This document shows positions 1-8,234 of a DNA stretch of 64,000 nucleotides, in pieces. The position numbers were made by a program, and so were the translations under genes. The DNA comes from Sinanaerobacter sp. ZZT-01. GTDB taxonomy: Bacteria; Bacillota; Clostridia; Peptostreptococcales; Anaerovoracaceae. The notes below the pieces were generated by a model. That model did no database searches. It was not told the origin of the DNA and saw only the letters and a program-made list of their open reading frames with translations. Each line of letters starts with the position of its first letter. Positions within the stretch are counted from its first letter, which is position 1. Location: assembly GCF_035621135.1 (NCBI RefSeq), contig NZ_CP141728.1:3038001-3102000 (forward strand), read 5' to 3'.

Positions 1-3
1 CAT
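1..3 (-). CDS. Start codon of a gene running off the left edge
   Basis: Reading the minus strand, an ATG occupies the first three bases of the window. A strong Shine-Dalgarno (GGGAGG) sits 6-8 nt upstream, inside the 20-bp gap after the acyl-CoA dehydrogenase fusion gene. Spacing and RBS suggest the next gene of the same operon. Nothing of the product is visible, so no function is proposed. Confidence 0.45.
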
Positions 4-23
4 AAATCGTTCCTCCCTTCTCT

Positions 24-1931
24 TTACACCTCAATAAATTGTTCTTTAGGTTCTGCACATTCCGGACATACCCATTCTTCCGGTAAGTCCTTGAACAATG
101 TACCAGGTGCAACTTCACTCTCTTCATCGCCCAACTCCGGCACGTATTCGTATCCACAGCCATTGCAGACATAACGAGGTCCAATCGGTTCTGGTTTCGG
201 CATCTGCGGCCGTTTCATCTTCACCATAGGCGGTGCAGGCTGTTTCTCTCCGGTATCCAGTGCCGCAGTCAAAAGCGGAAGAATTTCATGTACGTCTCCC
301 ACGATACCATAATCGCAATTCTTAAAAATCGGTGCATTCCCATTTTTATTGATTGCCACAATGATAGAAGCGTCTTTGATTCCTTTCAAATGCTGGCTTG
401 CTCCGGAAATTCCACAGGCTATATACAAGTTTCCAGTAAATTTTTGTCCGGACATACCCACATACCGATTTAAAGGCAAATATTTCAATGTTTCTGCTAC
501 AGGGCGGGAAGATCCAATTGCTGCTCCAACAGCTTTTGCCAAGTTTTCTGCCAGCTTTATATCTTTTTTCTCTCCGATTCCTTTACCGGCAGAGACCACA
601 CGTTCTGCAAGAGCAATCGGCGTATCCATTGGAATCCCTACCGTAAAATCAAATCCATCCTTTTTTAATGCTTCTACCAAAGCTTCTACTTGTGCTTTCG
701 CATCGCCATCTCGAAGAATAATACGCTTGCGGATACCGGTAACCGGTGCCGCCTTTTTTGCGTGTCCCGACGATCCGGCCTCTTTCGGCGCTTTGCCTAA
801 AATATGTGAAGCAATGATAACACGCTGAATTTCATTCGTTCCTTCATAGATTGTCGTAATTTTCGCATCGCGATACATCCGCTCTACTTCCATACCTTTC
901 AGATAACCCGTACCTCCGAAAATCTGAAGTGCATCATTCGTAACCTCAAGTGCAATATCAGACGCATACTGTTTTGCCATTGCAGATTCCATGCCGTAAG
1001 GTTCGTGATGCTCTTTCAGCTCTGCCGCAGAATAAATCAAGAAACGAGCAGTACGGAGCTTTGTTGCCATATCCGCAATTTTGAAAGAAATGGCTTGCTG
1101 AAAACCGATTGGTTTTCCAAACTGAATGCGTTCTTTGGAATAATCCACCGCCTGCTCAAATGCCCCTTGTGCAATTCCAAGAGCCTGTGCCGCGATTCCG
1201 ATCCGCCCACCATCTAAAGTAGCCATTGCAATTTTAAAGCCCTGCCCCTCTCTTCCGAGCAAATTTTCCTTCGGAACTTTTACATCATTAAAGATCAATT
1301 CTGCAGTAGAAGAAGACCGAATCCCCATCTTGTCATAATGATCGCCGAATTCAAACCCTTTCCAGTCCTTTTCCACAATAAAAGCAGAAATTCCTTTCGT
1401 ACCGATATCTGGTGTTGTAATCGCAAACACAACATATGTATCAGCCTTAGGTGCATTTGTAATAAAAATCTTACCGCCATTAAGAAGATAGTGATCTCCT
1501 TTATCCAGAGCAACAGTTTCTGTACCGCCCGCATCTGAGCCTGCATTCGCTTCTGTCAAACCAAACGCACCAATTTTCTCTCCCTTACAAAGAGGAACCG
1601 CGTACTTCTTCTTTTGCGCTTCATTTCCAAACGCCATAATCGGCCAAATACCCAGTGAGGTATGAGCTGACAAAATAACACCCGTGCCTCCATCTACCCT
1701 CGCCAGTTCTTCTACAGCAATGGCATAGCTGATAGTGTCGAGTCCTGCACCGCCATACTCCTTTGGATAGGGAATTCCCATCAATCCCATTTTACCCAGC
1801 TTGGCAACTGCCTCACCAGGAAATTCGTTTTCTTTGTCCATAAGGAAGGTCAAAGGCTTGACTTCCTCTTCTGCAAATGCTCGAACCTTAGCTCGAAGCT
1901 CTTCTTGCTGCTGTGTGGTCGTGAATAACAT
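24..1931 (-). CDS. Acyl-CoA dehydrogenase fused to EtfA C-terminal domain and rubredoxin
   Basis: The 635-residue protein has three parts. Residues about 1-385 are a complete acyl-CoA dehydrogenase with the YEGTNEI motif that carries the catalytic Glu. Residues about 400-575 match the FAD-binding C-terminal domain of EtfA (GQTG-like region, CGISGASQHLKG, INKNGNAPIF, YGIVGD). From about 587 there is a rubredoxin with CNGCGYEY and CPEC metal ligands. A single polypeptide could thus pass electrons from acyl-CoA through two flavins to a rubredoxin iron. The start was moved 16 codons inside the longest frame because GGAGGAAGAATT immediately precedes this ATG. It is cytosolic, lies 75 bp after the Rrf2 gene and precedes another gene at the window edge. 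The domain calls are firm; the substrate is unknown. Confidence 0.88.
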   Translation of the reverse strand: MLFTTTQQQEELRAKVRAFAEEEVKPLTFLMDKENEFPGEAVAKLGKMGLMGIPYPKEYGGAGLDTISYAIAVEELARVDGGTGVILSAHTSLGIWPIMAFGNEAQKKKYAVPLCKGEKIGAFGLTEANAGSDAGGTETVALDKGDHYLLNGGKIFITNAPKADTYVVFAITTPDIGTKGISAFIVEKDWKGFEFGDHYDKMGIRSSSTAELIFNDVKVPKENLLGREGQGFKIAMATLDGGRIGIAAQALGIAQGAFEQAVDYSKERIQFGKPIGFQQAISFKIADMATKLRTARFLIYSAAELKEHHEPYGMESAMAKQYASDIALEVTNDALQIFGGTGYLKGMEVERMYRDAKITTIYEGTNEIQRVIIASHILGKAPKEAGSSGHAKKAAPVTGIRKRIILRDGDAKAQVEALVEALKKDGFDFTVGIPMDTPIALAERVVSAGKGIGEKKDIKLAENLAKAVGAAIGSSRPVAETLKYLPLNRYVGMSGQKFTGNLYIACGISGASQHLKGIKDASIIVAINKNGNAPIFKNCDYGIVGDVHEILPLLTAALDTGEKQPAPPMVKMKRPQMPKPEPIGPRYVCNGCGYEYVPELGDEESEVAPGTLFKDLPEEWVCPECAEPKEQFIEV

Positions 1932-2006
1932 AATTCTTCCTCCTTTTTTCATTAACCATACTTGACATTTTTTATCCAATTTAAAAGTAAAAAAACCCTT
2001 ACTCTC

Positions 2007-2417
2007 CTAATCGCCAAATAAAATTTTCTCAAGGCTGTATGCCTCAAGCTGTTCATCCAACTTCTTCTGGATGGAGGTTAGGTGAATATGGGCACGGCAA
2101 ACTGTTTCATTATGAGCTTTACACCATAGGCACTGGTATCCCGGCTTCATGCATGAGCTTACTGAGTGATCCCCTTCCATAATATGAATCAACTGTAGCA
2201 GTGATACCTGTTTTAATTCAGCTGCTAAAATGCACCCGCCGTCTGCTCCTCGCAAAATATGAATAAGGCCGCCCTTTTGAAGCTTCTTTAAAATTTTATA
2301 AGCAAATTGTTGAGGAATTTGTTCTCCTCTGGCCAACTCTGTCGCAGTAATGCGGTTTCCATCTGCCAATGCTCGCAGCATCCGCATCGCATAATCTGTT
2401 TCCTTCGTGATCAACAA
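2007..2417 (-). CDS. Rrf2-family transcriptional regulator
   Basis: This 136-residue protein begins with the typical Rrf2 N-terminus (ITKETDYAMRML) and winged helix (TATELARGEQIPQQFAYKIL, then GADGGCILA). A Cys-rich C-terminal stretch (SSCMKPGYQCLWCK and a later Cys) could bind an Fe-S cluster, as in several redox-sensing Rrf2 proteins. The start codon is TTG, supported by AGGAGGAG 7 nt upstream and by the family's usual N-terminus. It lies upstream of and in the same direction as the acyl-CoA dehydrogenase-rubredoxin gene, so it probably autoregulates and controls that gene. The effector is inferred only. Confidence 0.85.
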   Translation of the reverse strand: MLITKETDYAMRMLRALADGNRITATELARGEQIPQQFAYKILKKLQKGGLIHILRGADGGCILAAELKQVSLLQLIHIMEGDHSVSSCMKPGYQCLWCKAHNETVCRAHIHLTSIQKKLDEQLEAYSLEKILFGD

Positions 2418-2637
2418 TCAAAAACTCCTCCTTTTTAGAAGTACTTTACTATACTGTATAAAATTTGTCAAGTATATTTCTTTGAAATAACAGAATTGTC
2501 TTATTATTTATGAGTAAAAAAATTTCCCTCAAAATGAAATGGCTATTCGTCTCACCCCTCTTCAAGGTACACCGCATAAAATATTGTAAATACTTATTCT
2601 CTTTCATATACCTTTCTAGAATAACAAACTAATAACT

Positions 2638-3069
2638 CTAACAATTTTTTAATATATTTCTTCCGATTTCTTTTGACAACAAATCACTTAAAGAATCAGA
2701 CACAAATTGCAATTCATCCGCATCTAAATTATTAAATGCTATAAGATATAATCCAAAGCCATGGTTTCCATTTAAATATAATAATGCATTTCCTCCCTCA
2801 TCATCTGCTATTGCTAAAGAGGAAGGAATGTTTTCTTGAATCTCATAGGATTCATTCATTTCTATACAACCATTTGCCCCCCATATCCTAATATACTTTT
2901 CTTTACCTACATTAATTTCAATTTCTGTTTTTTCTCTTATTAAATCTAAATAATCTTCTGGAATCTCTATTTGAGAAAAATTTATTAATTCTTTTATATC
3001 ATTTTCAAGTGAAGCCGGCCCATAGGAATTAATTCTATAACTACTGCTTAAATCCTTTAATATACTCAT
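2638..3069 (-). CDS. SMI1/KNR4 (SUKH-1) family immunity protein
   Basis: The 143-residue protein has the SUKH fold pattern: an N-terminal helix, IPEDYLDLIREKTE, then IRIWGANGCIEMNESYEI and SSLAIADDEGGNALLYL. In this family such proteins are mostly cytosolic immunity proteins that neutralise polymorphic or contact-dependent toxins. It sits beside a second, different SUKH protein and a toxin-tip remnant, which fits an immunity island. No intact toxin for it is visible in the window. An AAAGG RBS precedes the ATG. Confidence 0.8.
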   Translation of the reverse strand: MSILKDLSSSYRINSYGPASLENDIKELINFSQIEIPEDYLDLIREKTEIEINVGKEKYIRIWGANGCIEMNESYEIQENIPSSLAIADDEGGNALLYLNGNHGFGLYLIAFNNLDADELQFVSDSLSDLLSKEIGRNILKNC

Positions 3070-3197
3070 TTTATTACTAACCTTTCATAATGTCTGTATC
3101 GGCACGCCACATGAATTATCATAAGCTAATTCTCACCAAGATTCACCGCTTTCCTTTATCAATATAGTCCTACCACCCTGAAACTAGCATATAAAAA

Positions 3198-3668
3198 TTA
3201 ATCATAAAAATATGGAAGGCATATTTCTCCGACTACACAGTCTAGCATTTCACTAATATTTTCTCCATTCTTTACTAAACATCCATCAGTATAGCTGAAA
3301 AATTTTCCTTCATTCGTCATTAATAAAATCATATTACCTCTAGCAATTTCGCCAATTGGATAGAACTCATCTTCTTTTATTTCTGCCACTTCAGAAAATT
3401 CTTCTAAAATTTTATTAAAAAACTCTTTTCTATTATTATCACCCAGCGCAGAAAAAGGGTCAAAATTTACCATTTCTATTGTATTAAAAGGAGACCCTTT
3501 TTTAGGGAATTTGAACTCTAACATTCCATAATTCTCCAGAAATCTCTGTACAATATCAACCAATACTAATCCCCTCTGTTCATATAATTTTTTAATTTCT
3601 TTAATATTAATTTTTCTTTCTAAAAACCATCCAGACTCTTCTAGCCGCTTTAATGTAATATCATTCAT
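3198..3668 (-). CDS. SUKH-3 type immunity protein
   Basis: The 156-residue protein contains features of the SUKH-3 immunity family: LEESGWFLERKINIKEI near the start, FLENYGMLEFKFPKKG, FDPFSALGD, then EFYPIGEIARGNMILLMTNEG and FFSYTDGCLVKNG. SUKH-3 proteins are often paired with YwqJ-like deaminase toxins, and a YwqJ-like toxin C-terminus ends 3 bp before this start codon. The RBS GGAG lies within the toxin's last codons, so the two were probably translated from one message. Function by family and context. Confidence 0.8.
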   Translation of the reverse strand: MNDITLKRLEESGWFLERKINIKEIKKLYEQRGLVLVDIVQRFLENYGMLEFKFPKKGSPFNTIEMVNFDPFSALGDNNRKEFFNKILEEFSEVAEIKEDEFYPIGEIARGNMILLMTNEGKFFSYTDGCLVKNGENISEMLDCVVGEICLPYFYD

Positions 3669-3671
3669 ATA

Positions 3672-3881
3672 TTATTCTCCATTTGGCATAAGAAAACCAT
3701 TAAATGTTATTTTACAGTTGTCACAAAGAGGAGCATATTCTCCCGTTTTGGTATTCAAGAAAATATTGTCTATATCACCATTCTGTAATGCTTTATTTGT
3801 AGCATATACTTCTGTACAATTAAATAGTCCAAAGAGTTTCAAAATAAAAACATCTGTCTGCTGCGAAAAATTAAAAAGTTG
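3672..3881 (-). pseudogene. Remnant of a YwqJ-like deaminase toxin C-terminus
   Basis: A minus-strand frame of about 70 codons, open between stops, reads as the end of a YwqJ-type deaminase. It has NCTEVYATNKAL (the Cys/Glu zinc-site motif), then NTKTGEYAPLCDNC with the CxxC pair, and stops 3 bp before the SUKH-3 gene. There is no start codon or upstream toxin body: the frame opens at a stop near 3882 and runs into the tRNA terminator region. It is therefore a stranded toxin tip. Toxin-tip/immunity pairs are typically exchanged as cassettes, and only the tip and immunity gene remain here. Confidence 0.65.
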
Positions 3882-3919
3882 TTACCCTTTCGGCTTATTC
3901 CTCGTACTTTTTTATACAA

Positions 3920-3947
3920 AAATACTCACTCCGTTGAGTGAGTATTT
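3920..3947. terminator. Bidirectional terminator after tRNA-Ser
   Basis: A perfect 10-bp stem (AATACTCACT with AGTGAGTATT) has a six-base loop and is followed by T-rich sequence on both strands. It lies just 3' of the tRNA gene on the minus strand. Confidence 0.75.
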
Positions 3948-3951
3948 TATT

Positions 3952-4039
3952 TGGCGGAGAGTCAGGGATTCGAACCCTGGGTCCAGTTAAGGACACGGCA
4001 TTTCGAGTGCCGCACGATCGACCACTCTGACAACTCTCC
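3952..4039 (-). tRNA. tRNA-Ser (anticodon CGA)
   Basis: The minus strand folds as a class II tRNA. It has acceptor strand GGAGAGT, a D-arm, an anticodon stem CGGCA/TGCCG with loop CTCGAAA (anticodon CGA), a long variable arm and a T-arm with GGTTCGAATCC. It ends in an encoded CCA. The long variable arm and anticodon identify tRNA-Ser reading UCG. Length is 88 nt. Confidence 0.93.
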
Positions 4040-4188
4040 TCAGTCTTTTTAAATCAGAAAAAATATGACGCATAAAATCGTCAAATCTTAGAAATTATAG
4101 CATAATAGAAGATTAATTGCAAGATCTTCTTTCAATTCCTTCCAGCTTTTTAATGGCTGTTTTCAAGGACTATTTTAGTAAAACCCTT

Positions 4189-4215
4189 TTGATTTTCTAA
4201 GCAATTGGGTATAAT
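4189..4215 (+). promoter_or_regulatory. Probable sigma-A promoter of the M29 aminopeptidase gene
   Basis: TTGATT is followed by a short (15-16 bp) spacer and a perfect TATAAT (4210-4215), about 75 bp before the start codon. The spacer is shorter than ideal, so confidence is moderate. Confidence 0.5.
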
Positions 4216-4290
4216 ATATTTAACAGACTTTAATTTTTCCAAGTAATTCATTATTTGGAAACAATATAATAGATAAAGTGAGGTAAAAAA

Positions 4291-5400
4291 ATGGATCAAC
4301 GAATTAAAACATTAGCCAAAAATTTAGTCAATTATTCCTGCTCCGTACAAAAAGGAGAGAAAGTATTGATTTCTTATGAGGGAGCAAGTGTAAAACCCTT
4401 AGCGAGACAACTGATTAAGGATGTATATGCCGCCGGAGGCTATCCATACTTAGAAATCCGTGACTCTTCCGTAAACCGCGAAATATTGCTGAATTGCGAA
4501 GAAGAGCAGTTAAACTTTATGAAAGAATTTCAACTGGCGCAAATGGAAGGAATGGATGCATTTATTGCTATTCGTGGAGCAGACAACACCTCTGAATACT
4601 CGGATATTTCCAGTGAAAAAATGAACCTGTATAGTAAAATATTACGACCTGTACAGGATTACCGTGTCAATCATACGAAATGGGTCGTTCTGCGTTACCC
4701 AAACAATGCCATGGCACAATTGGCGCACAGCAGCTTAGAAGCCTTTGAAGATTTTTACTTCGATGTGTGCAATCTAGACTATCAGAAAATGTCTGATGCA
4801 ATGGATCCATTGGTTGAATTAATGAACAAAACCGATAAAGTCCGATTAGTCGGTCCTGAAACAGATTTAACCTTCTCTATCAAGGGGATTGGAGCAATCA
4901 AGTGTGACGGAGAAAGGAATATTCCTGATGGCGAAGTTTATACTGCTCCAGTTAAGAACTCGATGAACGGTAAAATTTCCTATAATACTCCATCGGAAGA
5001 GCAAGGCTTCACCTACCAAAATATTGTTTTTGAAGTAAAAGACGGTAAAATCGTCAATGCGACTTCAAACAATAACGAACGGATAAATAAGCTTCTTGAT
5101 ACCGACGAGGGAGCACGTTACTTTGGTGAATTTGCAATTGGTGTAAATCCTTATATACTACATCCGATGATGGATACTCTATTTGATGAAAAGATTGCAG
5201 GCAGCTTCCACTTAACACCTGGTTGTGCATATGAAGATGCTTTCAACGGCAACAAATCTGCTGTCCACTGGGATCTGGTAATGATTCAACGAGCTGAATA
5301 TGGCGGCGGGGAAATTTATTTTGATGATGTTCTGATTCGAAAAGACGGAATTTTTGTTCTTCCAGAATTAAAGGGCTTAAACCCAGAAAATTTAAAATAA
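4291..5400 (+). CDS. M29-family metallo-aminopeptidase
   Basis: The 369-residue protein matches the AmpS/PepS/aminopeptidase T family, cytosolic di-metal enzymes that remove N-terminal residues from peptides. Visible family features are the GEKVLISYEG start, CDGERNIPDGEVYTAP with metal-binding Glu, ARYFGEFAIGVN, and the C-terminal GCAYEDAF..SAVHWDLV and YFDDVLIRKDG blocks that carry the remaining ligands. Length is slightly below the usual 400-410. AGTGAGG precedes the ATG. It is monocistronic, between a promoter and a strong terminator. Confidence 0.9.
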   Translation: MDQRIKTLAKNLVNYSCSVQKGEKVLISYEGASVKPLARQLIKDVYAAGGYPYLEIRDSSVNREILLNCEEEQLNFMKEFQLAQMEGMDAFIAIRGADNTSEYSDISSEKMNLYSKILRPVQDYRVNHTKWVVLRYPNNAMAQLAHSSLEAFEDFYFDVCNLDYQKMSDAMDPLVELMNKTDKVRLVGPETDLTFSIKGIGAIKCDGERNIPDGEVYTAPVKNSMNGKISYNTPSEEQGFTYQNIVFEVKDGKIVNATSNNNERINKLLDTDEGARYFGEFAIGVNPYILHPMMDTLFDEKIAGSFHLTPGCAYEDAFNGNKSAVHWDLVMIQRAEYGGGEIYFDDVLIRKDGIFVLPELKGLNPENLK

Positions 5401-5464
5401 AAAAGCGGCTTCGCCGTTCCCCATAGGATTGACAGGAAACAACATTTACAATTGAATAAAAGGA

Positions 5465-5500
5465 AGGACAGAATTGAAATTTTCGTTTCTGTCCTTTTTT
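5465..5500 (+). terminator. Rho-independent terminator of the aminopeptidase gene
   Basis: A 9-bp stem AGGACAGAA/TTCTGTCCT is followed by TTTTTT, 65 bp past the stop codon. Confidence 0.85.
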
Positions 5501-5587
5501 CTATAAAAAACACCTATTGAACATATACCTGACTTCTAAATTTTCTATTTAGAAATTCCATCCTATAGTACATCAACAGACCGTCTG

Positions 5588-7012
5588 TTATTCAATCGTA
5601 AGCTTACTGCTTTTATAGCGGATATTATACTTCTTTATTTTTTTATATAAAGCACTTATATGGATACCCAGCTCAGAGGAACAAAGCTCGCAGTTCCCAC
5701 CATTCTTTTTTAAGGTATCAATAATGATATCCTTCTCATATTCGCCCACCAGATCCGGCAGCTTTTTATTCACGGAAATGCATTCTTCAATCTTATGTCT
5801 TGAAACCATTTTTGACGGCAAATCACAAAGCGCAATGAAAAAACCGTCACAGATTGCATATGCCGCTTTGATCACATTATCCAGTTCGCGAATGTTTCCT
5901 GGCCAAGCATATCCGGTAAAACATCTTTTCACATCCTTTGATAGTGCAATTGTCTTATTATACTCCTTATTCAACTCTTTTAAGAAGTAGTTGGCAAGCT
6001 CCAAAATGTCTGTTTTCCGGGTCCTTAGTGGTAGCATATCAATGTTTATCACATTAATTCTATAATACAAATCTTCACGAAATTCTCCGTTTTCGATCAT
6101 TTCATTCAAATTCTTTCTCGTTGCCGAAATAACTCTTACATCAACCGGTATCGGTCCTAGCCCTCCCACCGGTTCAATCTCCTTTTCCTGAAGCACTCTT
6201 AAAATTTTAGCTTGCATATTTAAAGGCATATCGCCTATTTCATCAAGAAAAACCGTACCGCTGTTTGCCATTAAGAACTTACCTTTTTTCCCTCCCTTCT
6301 TCGCTCCCGTAAATGCCCCCTCCTCGTATCCAAAAAGTTCTGATTCTAAAAGATTTGCCGGAATGGCCGCGCAATTTATGCTGACCATAGGCTTATTGGC
6401 ACGATGGCTGGCATTGTGAATGGCCTGTGCAAAAACCTCTTTTCCAGTTCCCGTCTCGCCTGTAAGCAGAATGGAAAAATCGGTTTTGGCTGCTTTTGTA
6501 GCGGCCTTTTTCTTTTCAACAAATTCTATATTGCTTCCAATGATATTCTGAAAACAATATTTCTTTTGCGACGTGTTCTGTTGGTAAGCCTCTTTATAAA
6601 ACTCAAGCTCCGCATATTCATTCATAAGCCTTTTCGCTGAATCCAATGTCTGCAGACGAAATTTTACCTGCGCAACGCCTGCAACAATGTCATGTGCCTC
6701 ATCATAAACACAGGATCGACTTACCAAAAGAAAACTGTCATCACTTTCCTTCGTTTCCCCATTTTCAAATTTATGAAGGGCAAGCTCTTCGCTGTAATTT
6801 TTTTGTATAATATCTAACATTTTTGAATTGGAAATATTTTTCTTTATATTGTATCCGATGATATCTTCTTTTTTCTTTCCTAAGAAGTGACAGTACTGAT
6901 CATTAATATCTGTAACAATACCTTTTTGATCCACAACGATAAAACCATCATCGGTCATCCTTAAGATTTCATCAAATATATATTTGTACCTTGCAAGATT
7001 TTTGTCAGACAT
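5588..7012 (-). CDS. PAS-domain sigma-54-dependent activator (bEBP)
   Basis: The 474-residue protein has an N-terminal PAS domain (about 10-115, DGFIVVDQKGIVTDIN) and a central AAA+ domain. The AAA+ domain has Walker A GETGTGKE, an intact GAFTGA sigma-54 loop, Walker B VFLDEIGD and an arginine-finger region (FREDLYYRINV). A Fis-type helix-turn-helix forms the C-terminus. It would remodel sigma-54 holoenzyme at a -24/-12 promoter in response to a PAS-sensed signal. It lies directly downstream of the etfBA operon, and a sigma-54 promoter stands upstream of that operon, so that operon is the obvious target. The start was set 25 codons inside the longest frame because AGGAGGG precedes this ATG. 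Confidence 0.9.
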   Translation of the reverse strand: MSDKNLARYKYIFDEILRMTDDGFIVVDQKGIVTDINDQYCHFLGKKKEDIIGYNIKKNISNSKMLDIIQKNYSEELALHKFENGETKESDDSFLLVSRSCVYDEAHDIVAGVAQVKFRLQTLDSAKRLMNEYAELEFYKEAYQQNTSQKKYCFQNIIGSNIEFVEKKKAATKAAKTDFSILLTGETGTGKEVFAQAIHNASHRANKPMVSINCAAIPANLLESELFGYEEGAFTGAKKGGKKGKFLMANSGTVFLDEIGDMPLNMQAKILRVLQEKEIEPVGGLGPIPVDVRVISATRKNLNEMIENGEFREDLYYRINVINIDMLPLRTRKTDILELANYFLKELNKEYNKTIALSKDVKRCFTGYAWPGNIRELDNVIKAAYAICDGFFIALCDLPSKMVSRHKIEECISVNKKLPDLVGEYEKDIIIDTLKKNGGNCELCSSELGIHISALYKKIKKYNIRYKSSKLTIE

Positions 7013-7136
7013 GATTTCCCTCCTAAAAAGTATCATAAGCCTACGCATCCCTATGTCTATGATATAAGAAAAAAAATACATCGACAAGCTTTTTCAAACG
7101 TTAATTGTTCCGAAATTCTTATCAAACGAAACTGTT

Positions 7137-7165
7137 AGAGCCGATTTGCTTTCACAATCGGCTCT
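7137..7165. terminator. Hairpin between etfA and the activator gene
   Basis: A 10-bp stem AGAGCCGATT/AATCGGCTCT lies after the etfA stop. No clean U-tract follows, so it may attenuate or process the transcript rather than end it. Confidence 0.5.
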
Positions 7166-7176
7166 TATAAAAAAAA

Positions 7177-8217
7177 TTAAAAATCAAATTCGGTTTTTTT
7201 ATCAATGGCTTCGATCATCGCCGGTATTACCTTATAAAGATCACCGACAATTCCGTAATTGCAGACCTTAAAAATCGGCGCATTCGGATCTTTATTGATC
7301 GCAACAATATATTTTGACTCACCCATTCCCGCAAGGTGCTGAATGGCGCCGGAAATTCCGCACGCAATGTATACATCCGGTCTCACGGTCGTTCCGGTCT
7401 GCCCTACCTGATGAATCGAATCGATCCACCCCGAATCCACAGCCGCTCTGGAAGCTCCGACCTCGGCTCCAAGCGTATCGGCGAGCTTTTGTATCATTTC
7501 AAATCCTTCTGCCCCTTTTAGTCCTCGTCCGCCGGAAACAATTATTTTTGCATCAATTAAATTGACGCTCTTTTTATCCGTTACAATCTTGCCGATTAAT
7601 TTTACACGAATATCTTTTTCTTCAAGCTTTGGCACAAAGATTTCGATTTCCCCTTTTGGATTCTCCGCATACGTTGCCTTTTGCATAACTCCCGGCCGCA
7701 CGGTAGACATCTGCGGACGATTCTTCGGACAAATAATCGTAGCCATCAGATTTCCCCCAAATGCCGGTCGTGTCTGCAAGATTTTCCCATCTTCTGGATC
7801 AATGTCAAGAGAGGTGCAGTCCGCAACCAATCCAGTTCCTACCTGCGCAGCAATTTTAGGTCCCACATCCCTTCCTATCGAGGTTGCCCCAACAAGAACA
7901 ATTTCTGGCTTTTTTTCCAAAATCAGCTGAGATGTTGCAATCGCATACCCATCTGTTGAGAAATCTTTCAGCAACGGATGCTGAATGTATATTATTTTAT
8001 CAACACCATAGTGAAGCAATTTTTTAACTTCCTCTTCTATCTCGGATCCCGCAACAACTGCAACAACCTTTTTCCCGATTTTCTCTGCTAACTTCTTTCC
8101 TTCTCCAATGAGTTCCACCGTTACAGGATGAATCTTTCCTTCTCTTTGTTCTCCGATAACCCATACATCATGGTAGTCTGCCAAATTTATATTCTGGTTT
8201 ACCTTTGCTCGTTTCAT
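7177..8217 (-). CDS. etfA: Electron transfer flavoprotein subunit alpha
   Basis: The 346-residue protein has an N-terminal EtfA/B domain (DVWVIGEQREGKI, VVAGSEIEEE) and a C-terminal FAD-binding domain with SGGRGLKG, GASRAAVDSGWI, GQTGTTVRPDVYIACG, GAIQHLAGM and INKDPNAPIF. With EtfB it forms the Etf heterodimer that takes electrons from, or delivers them to, acyl-CoA dehydrogenases in the cytosol. It is the last gene of the operon, 17 bp after etfB, with RBS AGGAGG. The C-terminal half is clearly related to the EtfA-like domain in the fusion protein at 24-1931. Confidence 0.95.
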   Translation of the reverse strand: MKRAKVNQNINLADYHDVWVIGEQREGKIHPVTVELIGEGKKLAEKIGKKVVAVVAGSEIEEEVKKLLHYGVDKIIYIQHPLLKDFSTDGYAIATSQLILEKKPEIVLVGATSIGRDVGPKIAAQVGTGLVADCTSLDIDPEDGKILQTRPAFGGNLMATIICPKNRPQMSTVRPGVMQKATYAENPKGEIEIFVPKLEEKDIRVKLIGKIVTDKKSVNLIDAKIIVSGGRGLKGAEGFEMIQKLADTLGAEVGASRAAVDSGWIDSIHQVGQTGTTVRPDVYIACGISGAIQHLAGMGESKYIVAINKDPNAPIFKVCNYGIVGDLYKVIPAMIEAIDKKTEFDF

Positions 8218-8234
8218 TTTATGTAATCCTCCTT

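Noticed and set aside
3085-3162. Minus-strand reading LIKESGESW-stop-ELAYDNSCGVPIQTL between the two SUKH genes
   Set aside because: It could be another toxin-tip remnant, but it is short, has an internal stop and shows no recognisable motif.
3718-3990. 90-codon plus-strand frame crossing the terminator and tRNA 3' end
   Set aside because: It overlaps the toxin remnant and runs into the tRNA gene; spurious.
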